Positions 1-7,473 of a stretch of DNA of 64,000 bases are shown in pieces (position 1 is the stretch's first letter; every line of letters begins with the position of its first letter). The position numbers and the translations under genes are program-made. The notes beneath the pieces are model-generated. The model had not been told where the DNA came from. It saw only the letters and a program-made list of their open reading frames with translations, and did no database searches. The stretch covers positions 50,047 to 114,046 of the forward strand of contig NZ_BMQJ01000020.1 in assembly GCF_014648055.1 (NCBI RefSeq), in the 5' to 3' direction. This DNA comes from Streptosporangium pseudovulgare. GTDB lineage: Bacteria > Actinomycetota > Actinomycetes > Streptosporangiales > Streptosporangiaceae.

Positions 1-500
1 GCGGCACCGTGAAGGTTCAGCTCTTCCCGGACCACGCGCCCAAGACGGTGCGCAACTTCGTCGAGCTGGCCGAGGGCACCCGCGAGTGGGTGCATCCCGA
101 GACCGGCCAGAAGACCACCGACAAGCTCTACGACGGCACGGTCTTCCACCGCGTCATCGACGGCTTCATGATCCAGGGCGGCGACCCGCTGGGCCAGGGC
201 ATCGGCGGACCGGGCTACAAGTTCGACGACGAGATCCACCCCGAGCTGTTCTTCAACCGCCCCTACCTGCTGGCCATGGCCAACGCCGGCATCCAGGGCG
301 GCCGCGGCACCAACGGCTCGCAGTTCTTCATCACCGTGGTGCCCACGCCGCACCTCAACGGCCGCCACACCATCTTCGGCGAGGTCGTCGAGGGCCAGAA
401 CGTCATCGACGCCATCGCCAAGACCGACACCGACGCCCGTGACCGGCCCAAGGAGCCGGTCGTCCTGGAGTCGGTCACCATCGACCGCGTCCAGGGCTGA
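1..500 (+). CDS. ppiA: Peptidyl-prolyl cis-trans isomerase, cyclophilin type (5' partial)
   Basis: Catalyses cis-trans isomerisation of X-Pro bonds during protein folding. The reading frame is already open at the left edge and codes GTVKVQLFPDHAPKTVRNF, so the true start lies outside the window; the internal GTG at 9 is not a convincing start. Cyclophilin signatures are present in order: FHRVIDGFMIQGGD (active-site Arg and Phe), NGSQFFIT, and HLNGRHTIFGEV near the C-terminus. About 163 residues remain, close to a complete single-domain cyclophilin. No signal peptide is visible in what remains. In M. tuberculosis the orthologous ppiA (Rv0009) heads the same near-oriC block, which supports the assignment. 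Confidence 0.95.
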   Translation, partial: GTVKVQLFPDHAPKTVRNFVELAEGTREWVHPETGQKTTDKLYDGTVFHRVIDGFMIQGGDPLGQGIGGPGYKFDDEIHPELFFNRPYLLAMANAGIQGGRGTNGSQFFITVVPTPHLNGRHTIFGEVVEGQNVIDAIAKTDTDARDRPKEPVVLESVTIDRVQG

Positions 501-520
501 TCCGTCCGCGACCGCCGGGC

Positions 521-552
521 GGCCGGCGACCCCGCGCACGGGGTCGCCGGCC
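521..552 (+). terminator. Rho-independent-type hairpin after ppiA
   Basis: A 14-bp perfect stem, GGCCGGCGACCCCG paired with its complement at 539-552, with a 4-nt loop, begins 21 nt after the cyclophilin stop. There is no U-tract, as is usual in high-GC actinomycetes. Confidence 0.75.
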
Positions 553-734
553 GCCTCACGGCGCGGGCACCCGTGCCCGCCGTACGGCCACCGCGGGCCC
601 GTATCCGCATCGCGCGGACGTCAGCGCCCGCCGTACGTCCGTTCCCGGCCACCGTGGCGTGCGCGGGCACCCGGGATCCTTAATAGGCTGGCAGTCTGTG
701 GACAACAGCACGGTCGAAGGGGCAGCGAGACGCC

Positions 735-1613
735 ATGACCACCCAGCCTCCCGGCGAGCCTGACACCGCTGACACCGCGGCCGTCCCCACCTGTTACCGC
801 CACCCCGGCCGCGAGACCTACGTGCGCTGCCAGCGCTGTGAGCGCCCGATCTGCCCCGACTGCATGCGGGACGCCTCGGTGGGCTTCCAGTGCCCCGAGT
901 GCGTGGCCGAGGGCGGCAAGACGGTACGGCGGACCCAGGCGGTCTTCGGCGGCAGGCCGGTCGGCACCCCGTACGTGGTCTGGACGCTCCTGGTGGTGAA
1001 CGTCCTGGCCTACGGCGCCCAGTTCCTCGACCCTGGGGTGATCGTCACCTTCTCCACCTTCTCCCCCGCCATCCACGAGGGCGAGTGGTGGCGCCTGGTC
1101 ACCGGCGCGTTCCTGCACGCGCAGCCGGGACAGGGCTTCTCGATCACCCACATCCTGTTCAACATGCTGGCGCTGTACGTCATCGGCCCGCAGCTCGAAC
1201 GCAGCCTCGGCTCACTGCGCTTCCTGGCCCTCTACCTGCTCTCCGCGCTCGGCGGCTCGGTGGCGATATACCTGTTCGGCATCAACGCGGTGGGCGCCTC
1301 GGGTGCGATCTACGGCCTGTTCGGCGCGCTGTTCGTGGTGGGCCGGAAGCTCCGCTACGACGTCACCGGCGTGCTGTGGCTGATCGGCATCAACGTGCTG
1401 CTCACGTTCACCCTCAGCGGCATCAGCTGGCAGGGCCACCTGGGCGGTCTGGTCGCGGGCGTCGCGGTGGCGGCGATCCTCGTCCACGCCCCGCGCGGGA
1501 ACCGCAACGCGTTCCAGCTGGCCGGCTGCGTGGCGGTGCTCCTGCTGCTGGTGGCGGCGGTCGTGCTGCTGCCGCCGATCGCCTACGAGGCGCGGTACGG
1601 CCTTCCTGTTTGA
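735..1613 (+). CDS. Rhomboid family intramembrane serine protease with N-terminal zinc finger
   Basis: Integral membrane protease cleaving transmembrane substrates. Residues 20-56 form a B-box-like zinc-binding segment with paired cysteines (CQRC, CPDC, CPEC). The rest is a six- to seven-TM rhomboid fold. The catalytic serine is in GASGA (about S189) and the partner histidine in WQGHLGG (about H235), with the oxyanion-hole H139 and N143 in HILFNM. Length (292 aa) is normal for the actinobacterial zinc-finger rhomboids. ATG at 735 follows AAGGGG at 717-722. It is monocistronic, between two hairpins, and converges on crgA. The substrate is unknown. Confidence 0.93.
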   Translation: MTTQPPGEPDTADTAAVPTCYRHPGRETYVRCQRCERPICPDCMRDASVGFQCPECVAEGGKTVRRTQAVFGGRPVGTPYVVWTLLVVNVLAYGAQFLDPGVIVTFSTFSPAIHEGEWWRLVTGAFLHAQPGQGFSITHILFNMLALYVIGPQLERSLGSLRFLALYLLSALGGSVAIYLFGINAVGASGAIYGLFGALFVVGRKLRYDVTGVLWLIGINVLLTFTLSGISWQGHLGGLVAGVAVAAILVHAPRGNRNAFQLAGCVAVLLLLVAAVVLLPPIAYEARYGLPV

Positions 1614-1617
1614 TCAT

Positions 1618-1646
1618 CCACACCCTGGGGCTTCCCCAGGGTGTGG
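1618..1646. terminator. Bidirectional terminator between rhomboid gene and crgA
   Basis: Perfect 13-bp stem CCACACCCTGGGG / CCCCAGGGTGTGG with a 3-nt loop, placed 4 nt after the rhomboid stop and 18 nt beyond the crgA stop on the opposite strand, so it can serve both convergent genes. Confidence 0.85.
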
Positions 1647-1664
1647 ATAACCCTGTGGAAAGAA

Positions 1665-1910
1665 CTAACGCCAGCGGGTGGACAGCACCACACCGAAGAT
1701 GATGAAAACGAACCCGATGAACAGGTTCCAGTTGCCGAGGGCGCCGATGAGGGGCGCGGTGGGGGCCACATAGTAGACGGCGATCCACAGGATGCCGATG
1801 ATCCAGGAGGCCACCATGACCGGCGCGAGCCAGCGCGGGCTCACCTTGACCGTCTGGGCCGTCTGCGGCGGCGTGTAGACCGCCTTCTTACGAGTCTTGG
1901 ACTTGGGCAC
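1665..1910 (-). CDS. crgA: Cell division protein CrgA
   Basis: Small septation inhibitor/divisome-stabilising membrane protein of actinobacteria (family knowledge: interacts with FtsZ-ring and PBP components). The 81-residue product starts VPKSKTRKK, has a basic N-terminus and two TM helices (about 32-50 and 60-77), and ends STRWR, as in CrgA. GTG at 1910 is preferred to the upstream ATG of the same frame. GGAG lies 6 nt upstream, the family is 80-90 aa long, and the upstream extension has no CrgA-like sequence. Position between the cyclophilin/rhomboid region and the sortase matches other actinobacteria. Confidence 0.95.
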   Translation of the reverse strand: MPKSKTRKKAVYTPPQTAQTVKVSPRWLAPVMVASWIIGILWIAVYYVAPTAPLIGALGNWNLFIGFVFIIFGVVLSTRWR

Positions 1911-2116
1911 TGGGTTCTCCTGCGTCAACCCTGCGCGGTCCGGATCGTGCGCAGGCCGTGTAGCCAGCGTAGTCGCTGGTGGGTGAAGACCCGAGTAAGA
2001 ATAGACCGCACACATGGGACATGGCGATCCCACGGGCGATCAGCATGGGGCAAACCTTGCGCCAACGGCGCGCTTCGCTCCGGTCCCGGGCCGCCTCTCC
2101 CGCCTAGCCTGGGCGA

Positions 2117-2965
2117 ATGAGAGCCGCGCTGAGAGCCCTGGGGGAGACGGGCATCACACTGGGCGCGGTCCTGCTGCTCTTCTGCGCCTACCTCGTCTGG
2201 GGGACCGGCTCCTACACGGGTGAGCAGCAGACGCTGCTGCGCAGACAGCTCGTCGAGGCCAGGAAGAACATCGTGCGGACCGGCCGGCTCGGCGAGGTCG
2301 AGGTGGGCGGGGCGCTGGCCATGCTGCGGATCCCCCGGCTCGGCGATCTCTACCGGTACGCCGTGGTGGAGGGCGTCGGCTGGGAGCAGCTCCGGATGGG
2401 GCCCGGCCACTACCCCGGCTCCGCCCTGCCCGGAAAAGTTGGAAATTTCGTTATTTCGGGGCACCGAACCACCTATGCCGCCCCGTTCAACCGCCTTGAC
2501 GAGCTCCGCCGGGGCGACTACATCGTGGTCGACGCCCGCGATGCCCGCTACACCTACCGGGTCACCGGCAAGCGCGTGGTCGATCCCACCGACATCGACG
2601 TCATCGCCCCGAACCCCGCCCATCCCGATCGCAGGCCGACCAGAGCCCTGATCACGCTGTCCACCTGCCACCCGGAGTACTCCGCCGCCCAGCGGCTGGT
2701 CGTCACCGGCGAGCTGGAGGGACGCCGGGACCACCGCCCCTGGAGGGCGGGCCGGAAGCAGGAGCCGTCGCGGGCCGATCGGAAGCCGGAACCACCGCGG
2801 GCCGACCGCCCACCGGACGGCCCGGCCGCGGGAACGGGCGTGAAGGGAGACCACGCCGCAGACGGGCACTCCACGGACGGTCCGGCGGGCGGGCACTCCA
2901 CGGACGGCCCGGCGGACGGGCGTCCCGCGCACGGCCCGGCGGGCGGGCACGACACGAGCGGATGA
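2117..2965 (+). CDS. Class E sortase with long disordered C-terminal tail
   Basis: Cysteine transpeptidase that anchors surface proteins to peptidoglycan; class E sortases of high-GC Gram-positives recognise LAXTG-type signals (family knowledge). One N-terminal TM helix (about 11-29) is followed by the sortase domain (65-200) with catalytic H116 (SGHRTTY), C184 (LSTCHPEYS) and R193 (AAQRLV). After residue 202 about 80 residues of Arg/Pro/Gly/His-rich sequence follow, including two copies of GHSTDGPAG and variants, not needed for a sortase. ATG at 2117 begins a canonical membrane anchor. A 52-aa membrane-protein gene and pabA follow with 10-nt spacing and a 4-nt overlap, suggesting one transcript. 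Divergent from crgA. Confidence 0.92.
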   Translation: MRAALRALGETGITLGAVLLLFCAYLVWGTGSYTGEQQTLLRRQLVEARKNIVRTGRLGEVEVGGALAMLRIPRLGDLYRYAVVEGVGWEQLRMGPGHYPGSALPGKVGNFVISGHRTTYAAPFNRLDELRRGDYIVVDARDARYTYRVTGKRVVDPTDIDVIAPNPAHPDRRPTRALITLSTCHPEYSAAQRLVVTGELEGRRDHRPWRAGRKQEPSRADRKPEPPRADRPPDGPAAGTGVKGDHAADGHSTDGPAGGHSTDGPADGRPAHGPAGGHDTSG

Positions 2966-2975
2966 GGAGGGTCGC

Positions 2976-3134
2976 GTGTACGGGTGGATCTGGCGGCTGC
3001 TTCCCGGCGGCCCCGTCGGGAAGACGGTCACGGCGCTGACACTGGCCGGGCTGGCGGTGGCCGTACTCTGGTTTCTCGTGTTCCCCTGGATGGAGACCCG
3101 GATTCCCTTCGACCACGTCACGATGGTCCCATGA
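2976..3134 (+). CDS. Conserved small single-pass membrane protein between sortase and pabA
   Basis: 52 codons from GTG at 2976: VYGWIWRLLPGG, then one TM helix (about 18-38) and a tail PWMETRIPFDHVTMVP. GAGGAGG-like purine stretch at 2965-2971 serves as ribosome binding site. The stop overlaps the next start (ATGA at 3131-3134), implying translational coupling to the amidotransferase. A protein of this shape (YGWIWR...P...FPW...PFDDVTV) recurs at this position in actinobacteria as I recall; function unknown. Confidence 0.85.
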   Translation: MYGWIWRLLPGGPVGKTVTALTLAGLAVAVLWFLVFPWMETRIPFDHVTMVP

Positions 3135-3769
3135 CCCCGCGCCACCCGATGGCCCCGCGCCGGCCGGGGACGGCGCCGCGCGTCCTCGTCGTGGACAACC
3201 ACGACAGCTTCGTCCACACGATCGTCCAGTACCTCCGCGAGCTGGGCGCCTCCTGTGACGTCCGCCCGCGCGACCTGGTCGCGGCCGAGGACGCCGACGG
3301 GTTCGACGGGGTCCTGATCAGCCCCGGCCCCGGCACCCCCGAGGACGCCGGGGTGAGCGTCCCGCTCGTGATCCGCTGCCGGGACCGCGGCCTGCCGCTG
3401 CTCGGTGTCTGCCTCGGCCACCAGGCCATCGCCGTGGCCCACGGCGCGACCGTCGCGCGGGCCCCCGAGCTGATGCACGGCCGGACCAGCGCGGTCGCCC
3501 ACGACGGCAGCGGGGTCTTCGCCGGGTTGCCGTCCCCGGTCACCATGACCCGCTACCACTCGCTGGCCGTCGTCCCGGGAACCGTACCGGCCGACCTCCG
3601 GGTGACCGCGACCACCGCGGACGGCACGGTGATGGGCCTGCGGCACCGTACCGCGCCCGTCGAGGGCGTGCAGTTCCACCCGGAGTCGGTGGTCTCCGAG
3701 CACGGTCACCGGCTGCTCGGAAACTGGCTCGGCGAGGTCTGTAACACCCGCGTCCGCCTGAACGACTAA
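3131..3769 (+). CDS. pabA: Glutamine amidotransferase, aminodeoxychorismate/anthranilate synthase component II
   Basis: Class I glutamine amidotransferase that hydrolyses glutamine and channels ammonia to component I for p-aminobenzoate (folate) or anthranilate (Trp) synthesis. The catalytic triad is visible: C94 in LGVCLGHQ, H183 and E185 in VQFHPESV. N-terminal DNHDSF and ISPGPGTP are typical of TrpG/PabA. 212 aa from ATG 3131, which overlaps the upstream stop; the frame stays open upstream but that part is the coding region of the small membrane protein. A second ATG at 3149 is also possible. No component I gene is adjacent, so PabA versus TrpG cannot be decided from context. Confidence 0.92.
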   Translation: MTPRHPMAPRRPGTAPRVLVVDNHDSFVHTIVQYLRELGASCDVRPRDLVAAEDADGFDGVLISPGPGTPEDAGVSVPLVIRCRDRGLPLLGVCLGHQAIAVAHGATVARAPELMHGRTSAVAHDGSGVFAGLPSPVTMTRYHSLAVVPGTVPADLRVTATTADGTVMGLRHRTAPVEGVQFHPESVVSEHGHRLLGNWLGEVCNTRVRLND

Positions 3770-3772
3770 CCA

Positions 3773-3815
3773 GTGAGCCCTTCCGCCATCGCCCCCGAGT
3801 GACGGAAGGGCTCAC
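3773..3815. terminator. Terminator after pabA
   Basis: 13-bp perfect stem GTGAGCCCTTCCG / CGGAAGGGCTCAC with an 17-nt loop starting 3 nt after the pabA stop. Confidence 0.85.
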
Positions 3816-3870
3816 CGTTCTCTCCGGCTCTCTCCGGCCCGGAACGGCTCGCGCGGTCCGTGAACGACGA

Positions 3871-3896
3871 GGGGCCCCGCCGTACGGCGGGGCCCC
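3871..3896 (-). terminator. Terminator of the fhaA-pknB operon
   Basis: 26-nt perfect palindrome (GGGGCCCCGCCG then its complement) 25 nt beyond the pknB stop on the minus strand. With the hairpin at 3773-3815 it insulates the two convergent transcription units. Confidence 0.8.
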
Positions 3897-3920
3897 TTCA
3901 TCGTGGTGCCGACCGGTCGC

Positions 3921-5837
3921 TCAGTTCCCGTCGCCGGGCGGCGGGTTGTCGAAGACGTCGCCGCCGCCGCCGTCGTCCTGGCCGCCGCCGTCACCCCATC
4001 CGTCGTCGGTGTTGGTGTCGTCCGGCTGGGGCTCGTCGCCGGTGGTCGGATCGTCGCTCGGGGTCGACGGCTGCTGGGTCGGCTGCGGCGCCTCGCCGCT
4101 GGACACGACCAGCGTGATCGTGGTGCCCGGCTGGACCTTCGTCCCCGCTTCGGGACCCTGACTGAGGACGGTGTCCTTGGGCAGCTCGCTCGCCTGCGGG
4201 ACGACCTTGACCTTCAGCCCGGCCTGCTGCAGCAGCCGCTTGGCGTCCTGGACCGTGAGGGTGGCCACGCTCGGCACCTCCACGGCCGCCTTGGGCACGT
4301 AGAGCCGGACGGTGCTGCCCTTGGCGGCCCGCTTGCCCGCCTCGGGGTCGGTCTTGAAGACGACGCCCTCCTTGCCGCTGGAGACCTGGGGAACCACGCT
4401 GACCTTGAAGTTCTTGGCCTCCAGCGCGGAGGTGGCCTCCTCGGTGGTCATGCTGACCACGTCGGGCACCGCGACCTTCTCCAGGCCCTTGGAGACGGTG
4501 AGGACGACCTCGCTGCCCTTGTCCACCTCGGTTTCGGCCGGCGGGTCGGTGTCGATGACCGCGCCCTTCTCCATCTCCTCGTCGTACTTCTCGACGACCT
4601 TGACCTTGAGCCCCATATCGGTGAGCGTCTTGTTCGCCGCCTCCTCGGTCTGCGAGACCAGCGAGGGGATCTTCACCTTGCTGCCCTTGGCGGTGTCGCC
4701 GGGGTCGCTCAGGAACATGTAGCCCACGCCGATGAAGGCGCCGATGATCAGCAGCGGGACCAGGATCCACGCGGCGGTCTTGACCGCGGCGTTGCCGTTG
4801 CCCTGCTGGCGGCGCCGGCCGCGCTCGCCGCCTCCGCCCCCGCCGGCCACCTCGGTGCCGTACTCGTACGCCGGGACGGCGGTGGTGCGCTGGGTGGCCG
4901 GGCCGGGGACGCCGGCCTGGGTCTGCTGCATGGTCCGGGTGGCGGAGCCGTAGTTGTTGGTGATCGCCATCGTCTGGGGGTCCATCGGCATCCCGGACAG
5001 CGCCCGCTGGATGTCGGCCCGCATCTCCCCGGCGTTCTGGTAGCGGTGCGCCGGGTCCTTGGCCATCGCCTTGAGCACGATGGCGTCGGCCCACTTGGGG
5101 ATCTCGGGGTCGATCTGCGACGGCGGGATCGGATCCTCGCGGACGTGCTGGTACGCGATCGCCACGGGGGAGTCGCCGGTGAACGGCGGCTGCCCGGTCA
5201 GCAGCTCGTACAGCACGCAGCCGGTGGAGTACAGGTCGCTGCGGGCGTCGACGCGCTCGCCCCGGGCCTGCTCCGGCGACAGGTACTGGGCGGTGCCGAT
5301 GACCTGCGCGGTCTGCGTCATGGTCGCGGCCGAGTCGGCCATCGCGCGGGCGATGCCGAAGTCCATGACCTTGACGTCGCCGTTACGGGTGATCATGATG
5401 TTCGCCGGCTTGATGTCCCGGTGGACGATGCCGCCGCGGTGGCTGTAGTCCAGCGCCCGCAGGATCCCGTCGACCAGCTCGGCCGCCCGCTCGGGCATCA
5501 GCCGCCGGTCGGCGCGCAGCAGGTCGCGCAGCGTGCGGCCGTCGACGTACTCCATCACGATGTACGGCACCGGCGCGCCGTCCGTGACGTCCTCACCGGT
5601 GTCGTAGACCGCGACGATGGACGGGTGGTTCAGTGACGCGGCGGACTGCGCCTCCCGGCGGAACCTCGCCTGGAAGATGTGGTCCCTGGCGAGGTCCGCG
5701 CGGAGAGTCTTGATGGCGACGACCCGGTCCAGCCGGATGTCTCGAGCGCGGTACACCTCGGCCATGCCGCCGCGTCCGACGACGCCGTCGAGCTCGTAGC
5801 GATCGCCGAGGCGTCGGGGCTGAGTCATTTCCTGCAC
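3921..5837 (-). CDS. pknB: Serine/threonine protein kinase PknB with PASTA domains
   Basis: Transmembrane kinase that senses muropeptide/lipid II and phosphorylates cell-wall and division proteins (family knowledge). Kinase domain about 12-280: GRGGMAEVY P-loop, AIK43, HRDIKPAN (about 139), DFG (159-161), and activation-loop TMTQT with two Thr matching the autophosphorylated residues of mycobacterial PknB. TM about 357-376. Three PASTA repeats follow (about 387-450, 454-516, 519-580), then an acidic Gly/Asp tail. M. tuberculosis PknB has four PASTA repeats, so one is missing here. Start could be GTG 5837 or ATG 5828 (MTQPRRL). Last gene of the operon, 73 nt after pknA. Confidence 0.95.
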   Translation of the reverse strand: MQEMTQPRRLGDRYELDGVVGRGGMAEVYRARDIRLDRVVAIKTLRADLARDHIFQARFRREAQSAASLNHPSIVAVYDTGEDVTDGAPVPYIVMEYVDGRTLRDLLRADRRLMPERAAELVDGILRALDYSHRGGIVHRDIKPANIMITRNGDVKVMDFGIARAMADSAATMTQTAQVIGTAQYLSPEQARGERVDARSDLYSTGCVLYELLTGQPPFTGDSPVAIAYQHVREDPIPPSQIDPEIPKWADAIVLKAMAKDPAHRYQNAGEMRADIQRALSGMPMDPQTMAITNNYGSATRTMQQTQAGVPGPATQRTTAVPAYEYGTEVAGGGGGGERGRRRQQGNGNAAVKTAAWILVPLLIIGAFIGVGYMFLSDPGDTAKGSKVKIPSLVSQTEEAANKTLTDMGLKVKVVEKYDEEMEKGAVIDTDPPAETEVDKGSEVVLTVSKGLEKVAVPDVVSMTTEEATSALEAKNFKVSVVPQVSSGKEGVVFKTDPEAGKRAAKGSTVRLYVPKAAVEVPSVATLTVQDAKRLLQQAGLKVKVVPQASELPKDTVLSQGPEAGTKVQPGTTITLVVSSGEAPQPTQQPSTPSDDPTTGDEPQPDDTNTDDGWGDGGGQDDGGGGDVFDNPPPGDGN

Positions 5838-5910
5838 TGTCCCTTACCGTTCATCTTGGGTGCCGGTGATCCCTTGGTCCACCGGTGTCCATCATCGACC
5901 CCGTGCCACA

Positions 5911-7473
5911 TTACGTCTCCCCGTTCGGCGGGTCTGTTTCGCCGGGGTCGGGGGTGGTGCTGGTCGTGGTGCTCGGCGTCGCCGGAGGGGCGGTGGGGGT
6001 CGGGGGCGGAGGCGGGGCGGTCGGAGTGGGGCTGGGTGTCGGCGACGTGCTCGGCCGGGCGCTGGGCGTGGCCGATGTGCTTACGGTAGCCGACGGCGTG
6101 GACGAAGGCCGGTGCTGCTTCGTCGGCACGGCCGACGGCCGGCTCCGGACCGGCCGGGGGCGTGTCGGCGTGGGCGACGGGGAGGTTGTGACGGTCGGGC
6201 TGGCCGGGATGACCGACCCGCCGGTGCCCCGGTCGACGTTCCGGTTCGCCAGGTCCTGGGCGGTCAGCGCGCCCAGCCCGACGGCCGCCGCGCACCCCAC
6301 CACCGTGGCGGCGATCACCGTCGTACGGCGCAGCCCCCGCCGGGAGCGCCGCGCACCGTGCGCCGGACCGTGCGCCGCGCCGCCCGCGGTCTCCGCGCCG
6401 AGGCCGTACGGGTCCGCGCCCGCGACGCCCGGGTCCGAGATCCCCGAGCCCGCGACACCCGCGCCGGCGCCCGCGACGACCGCGCCCGCGGCACCCGCGG
6501 CGTCCGTGTCCGCGTCGCCCGCCCCGGCCGGGCCGACCGGGGTCTGCGCTCCGGCGTCCCCGCCCGCCGGAGCGGGCACGACGTCGCGCGGCCACTCGCT
6601 CGCGGGCTCCGCCCGCCACCCGTGCGGGTCGGTCAGCAGGGCCAGTCCGGCCGCGCCGGTCGCGGTGAGCGACTCGCGCAGCGCGCGGGCCCGGCCGGCC
6701 AGGTCCTCGGCCCCGTCCGGACGGCTGCCGGGGTCCTTGGCCAGGCACCGCATCACCAGGTCCCGCACCGCCTGCGGCACGCTCTCGGGCAGCGGCGGCG
6801 GCTCCTGGCCGATGTGCATGAGCGCGATCGCCACCTGCGTCTCGGAGACGAACGGCGGCCGGCCCGCGAGGCACTCGTAGGCGACCACGCCGAGCGAGTA
6901 GACGTCGGTGGCGACGGTCAGCCGCTCCCCTGACGCCTGCTCGGGGCTGACGTACTGGGCGGTGCCCAGGACGGTGCCCGTCTGTGTCATGGGCGCGGCC
7001 TCCAGCGCCCGGGCGATGCCGAAGTCGGTGATCTTCACCGTTCCGGTCTCGGTGACCAGCAGGTTGCCCGGCTTGATGTCGCGGTGGATGATCCCGGACC
7101 GGTGCGCGGCCGCGAGGGCCCGGGCGGTCTGCTCGACCATGTCCAGGGTGTCCTCGGCGCTCAGCGGGCCGGAACGCTTCAGGATGGTCGCCAGCGACTC
7201 GCCGGGGACCAGCTCCATCACGAGGTAGGCGACGTCGTCGGCCTCGCCGTAGTCGAAGACCTGGGCGATGCCGGGGTCGGACAGACCGGCCGCGATCCTG
7301 GCCTCCATGCGGAACCGCTCGCGGAAGTCGGGGTCCGCCGCCACGTGGCGGCGCAACAGCTTCACCGCCACCTCGCGGCCCAGCAGCTCGTCGCGGGCCC
7401 GCCAGACCTCGCCCATGCCGCCCGTCGCGATCCGCCCCAGCGGGCGGTATCGGCCCCCGAGCAACGCGGTCAT
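5911..7473 (-). CDS. pknA: Serine/threonine protein kinase PknA-like
   Basis: Second kinase of the growth operon. Kinase domain 1-265: GGMGEVW, AVK38, HRDIKPGN (130-137), DFG (150-152), activation loop with PMTQTGT, and GTAQYVSPEQ. A long Ala/Gly-rich linker leads to one TM helix (about 384-405) and a Pro/Ser/Thr-rich extracytoplasmic tail (about 420-520) with no PASTA repeat. Its ATG overlaps the pbpA stop by 4 nt (7470-7473), so translation is probably coupled. In mycobacteria PknA acts with PknB on cell-shape and division targets such as Wag31 and FtsZ. Confidence 0.94.
   Translation of the reverse strand: MTALLGGRYRPLGRIATGGMGEVWRARDELLGREVAVKLLRRHVAADPDFRERFRMEARIAAGLSDPGIAQVFDYGEADDVAYLVMELVPGESLATILKRSGPLSAEDTLDMVEQTARALAAAHRSGIIHRDIKPGNLLVTETGTVKITDFGIARALEAAPMTQTGTVLGTAQYVSPEQASGERLTVATDVYSLGVVAYECLAGRPPFVSETQVAIALMHIGQEPPPLPESVPQAVRDLVMRCLAKDPGSRPDGAEDLAGRARALRESLTATGAAGLALLTDPHGWRAEPASEWPRDVVPAPAGGDAGAQTPVGPAGAGDADTDAAGAAGAVVAGAGAGVAGSGISDPGVAGADPYGLGAETAGGAAHGPAHGARRSRRGLRRTTVIAATVVGCAAAVGLGALTAQDLANRNVDRGTGGSVIPASPTVTTSPSPTPTRPRPVRSRPSAVPTKQHRPSSTPSATVSTSATPSARPSTSPTPSPTPTAPPPPPTPTAPPATPSTTTSTTPDPGETDPPNGET

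Noticed and set aside
2984..3130. Upstream extension of pabA to 2984
   Set aside because: Overlaps the better supported 52-aa membrane-protein gene in another frame; PabA homology begins after the ATGA overlap at 3131.
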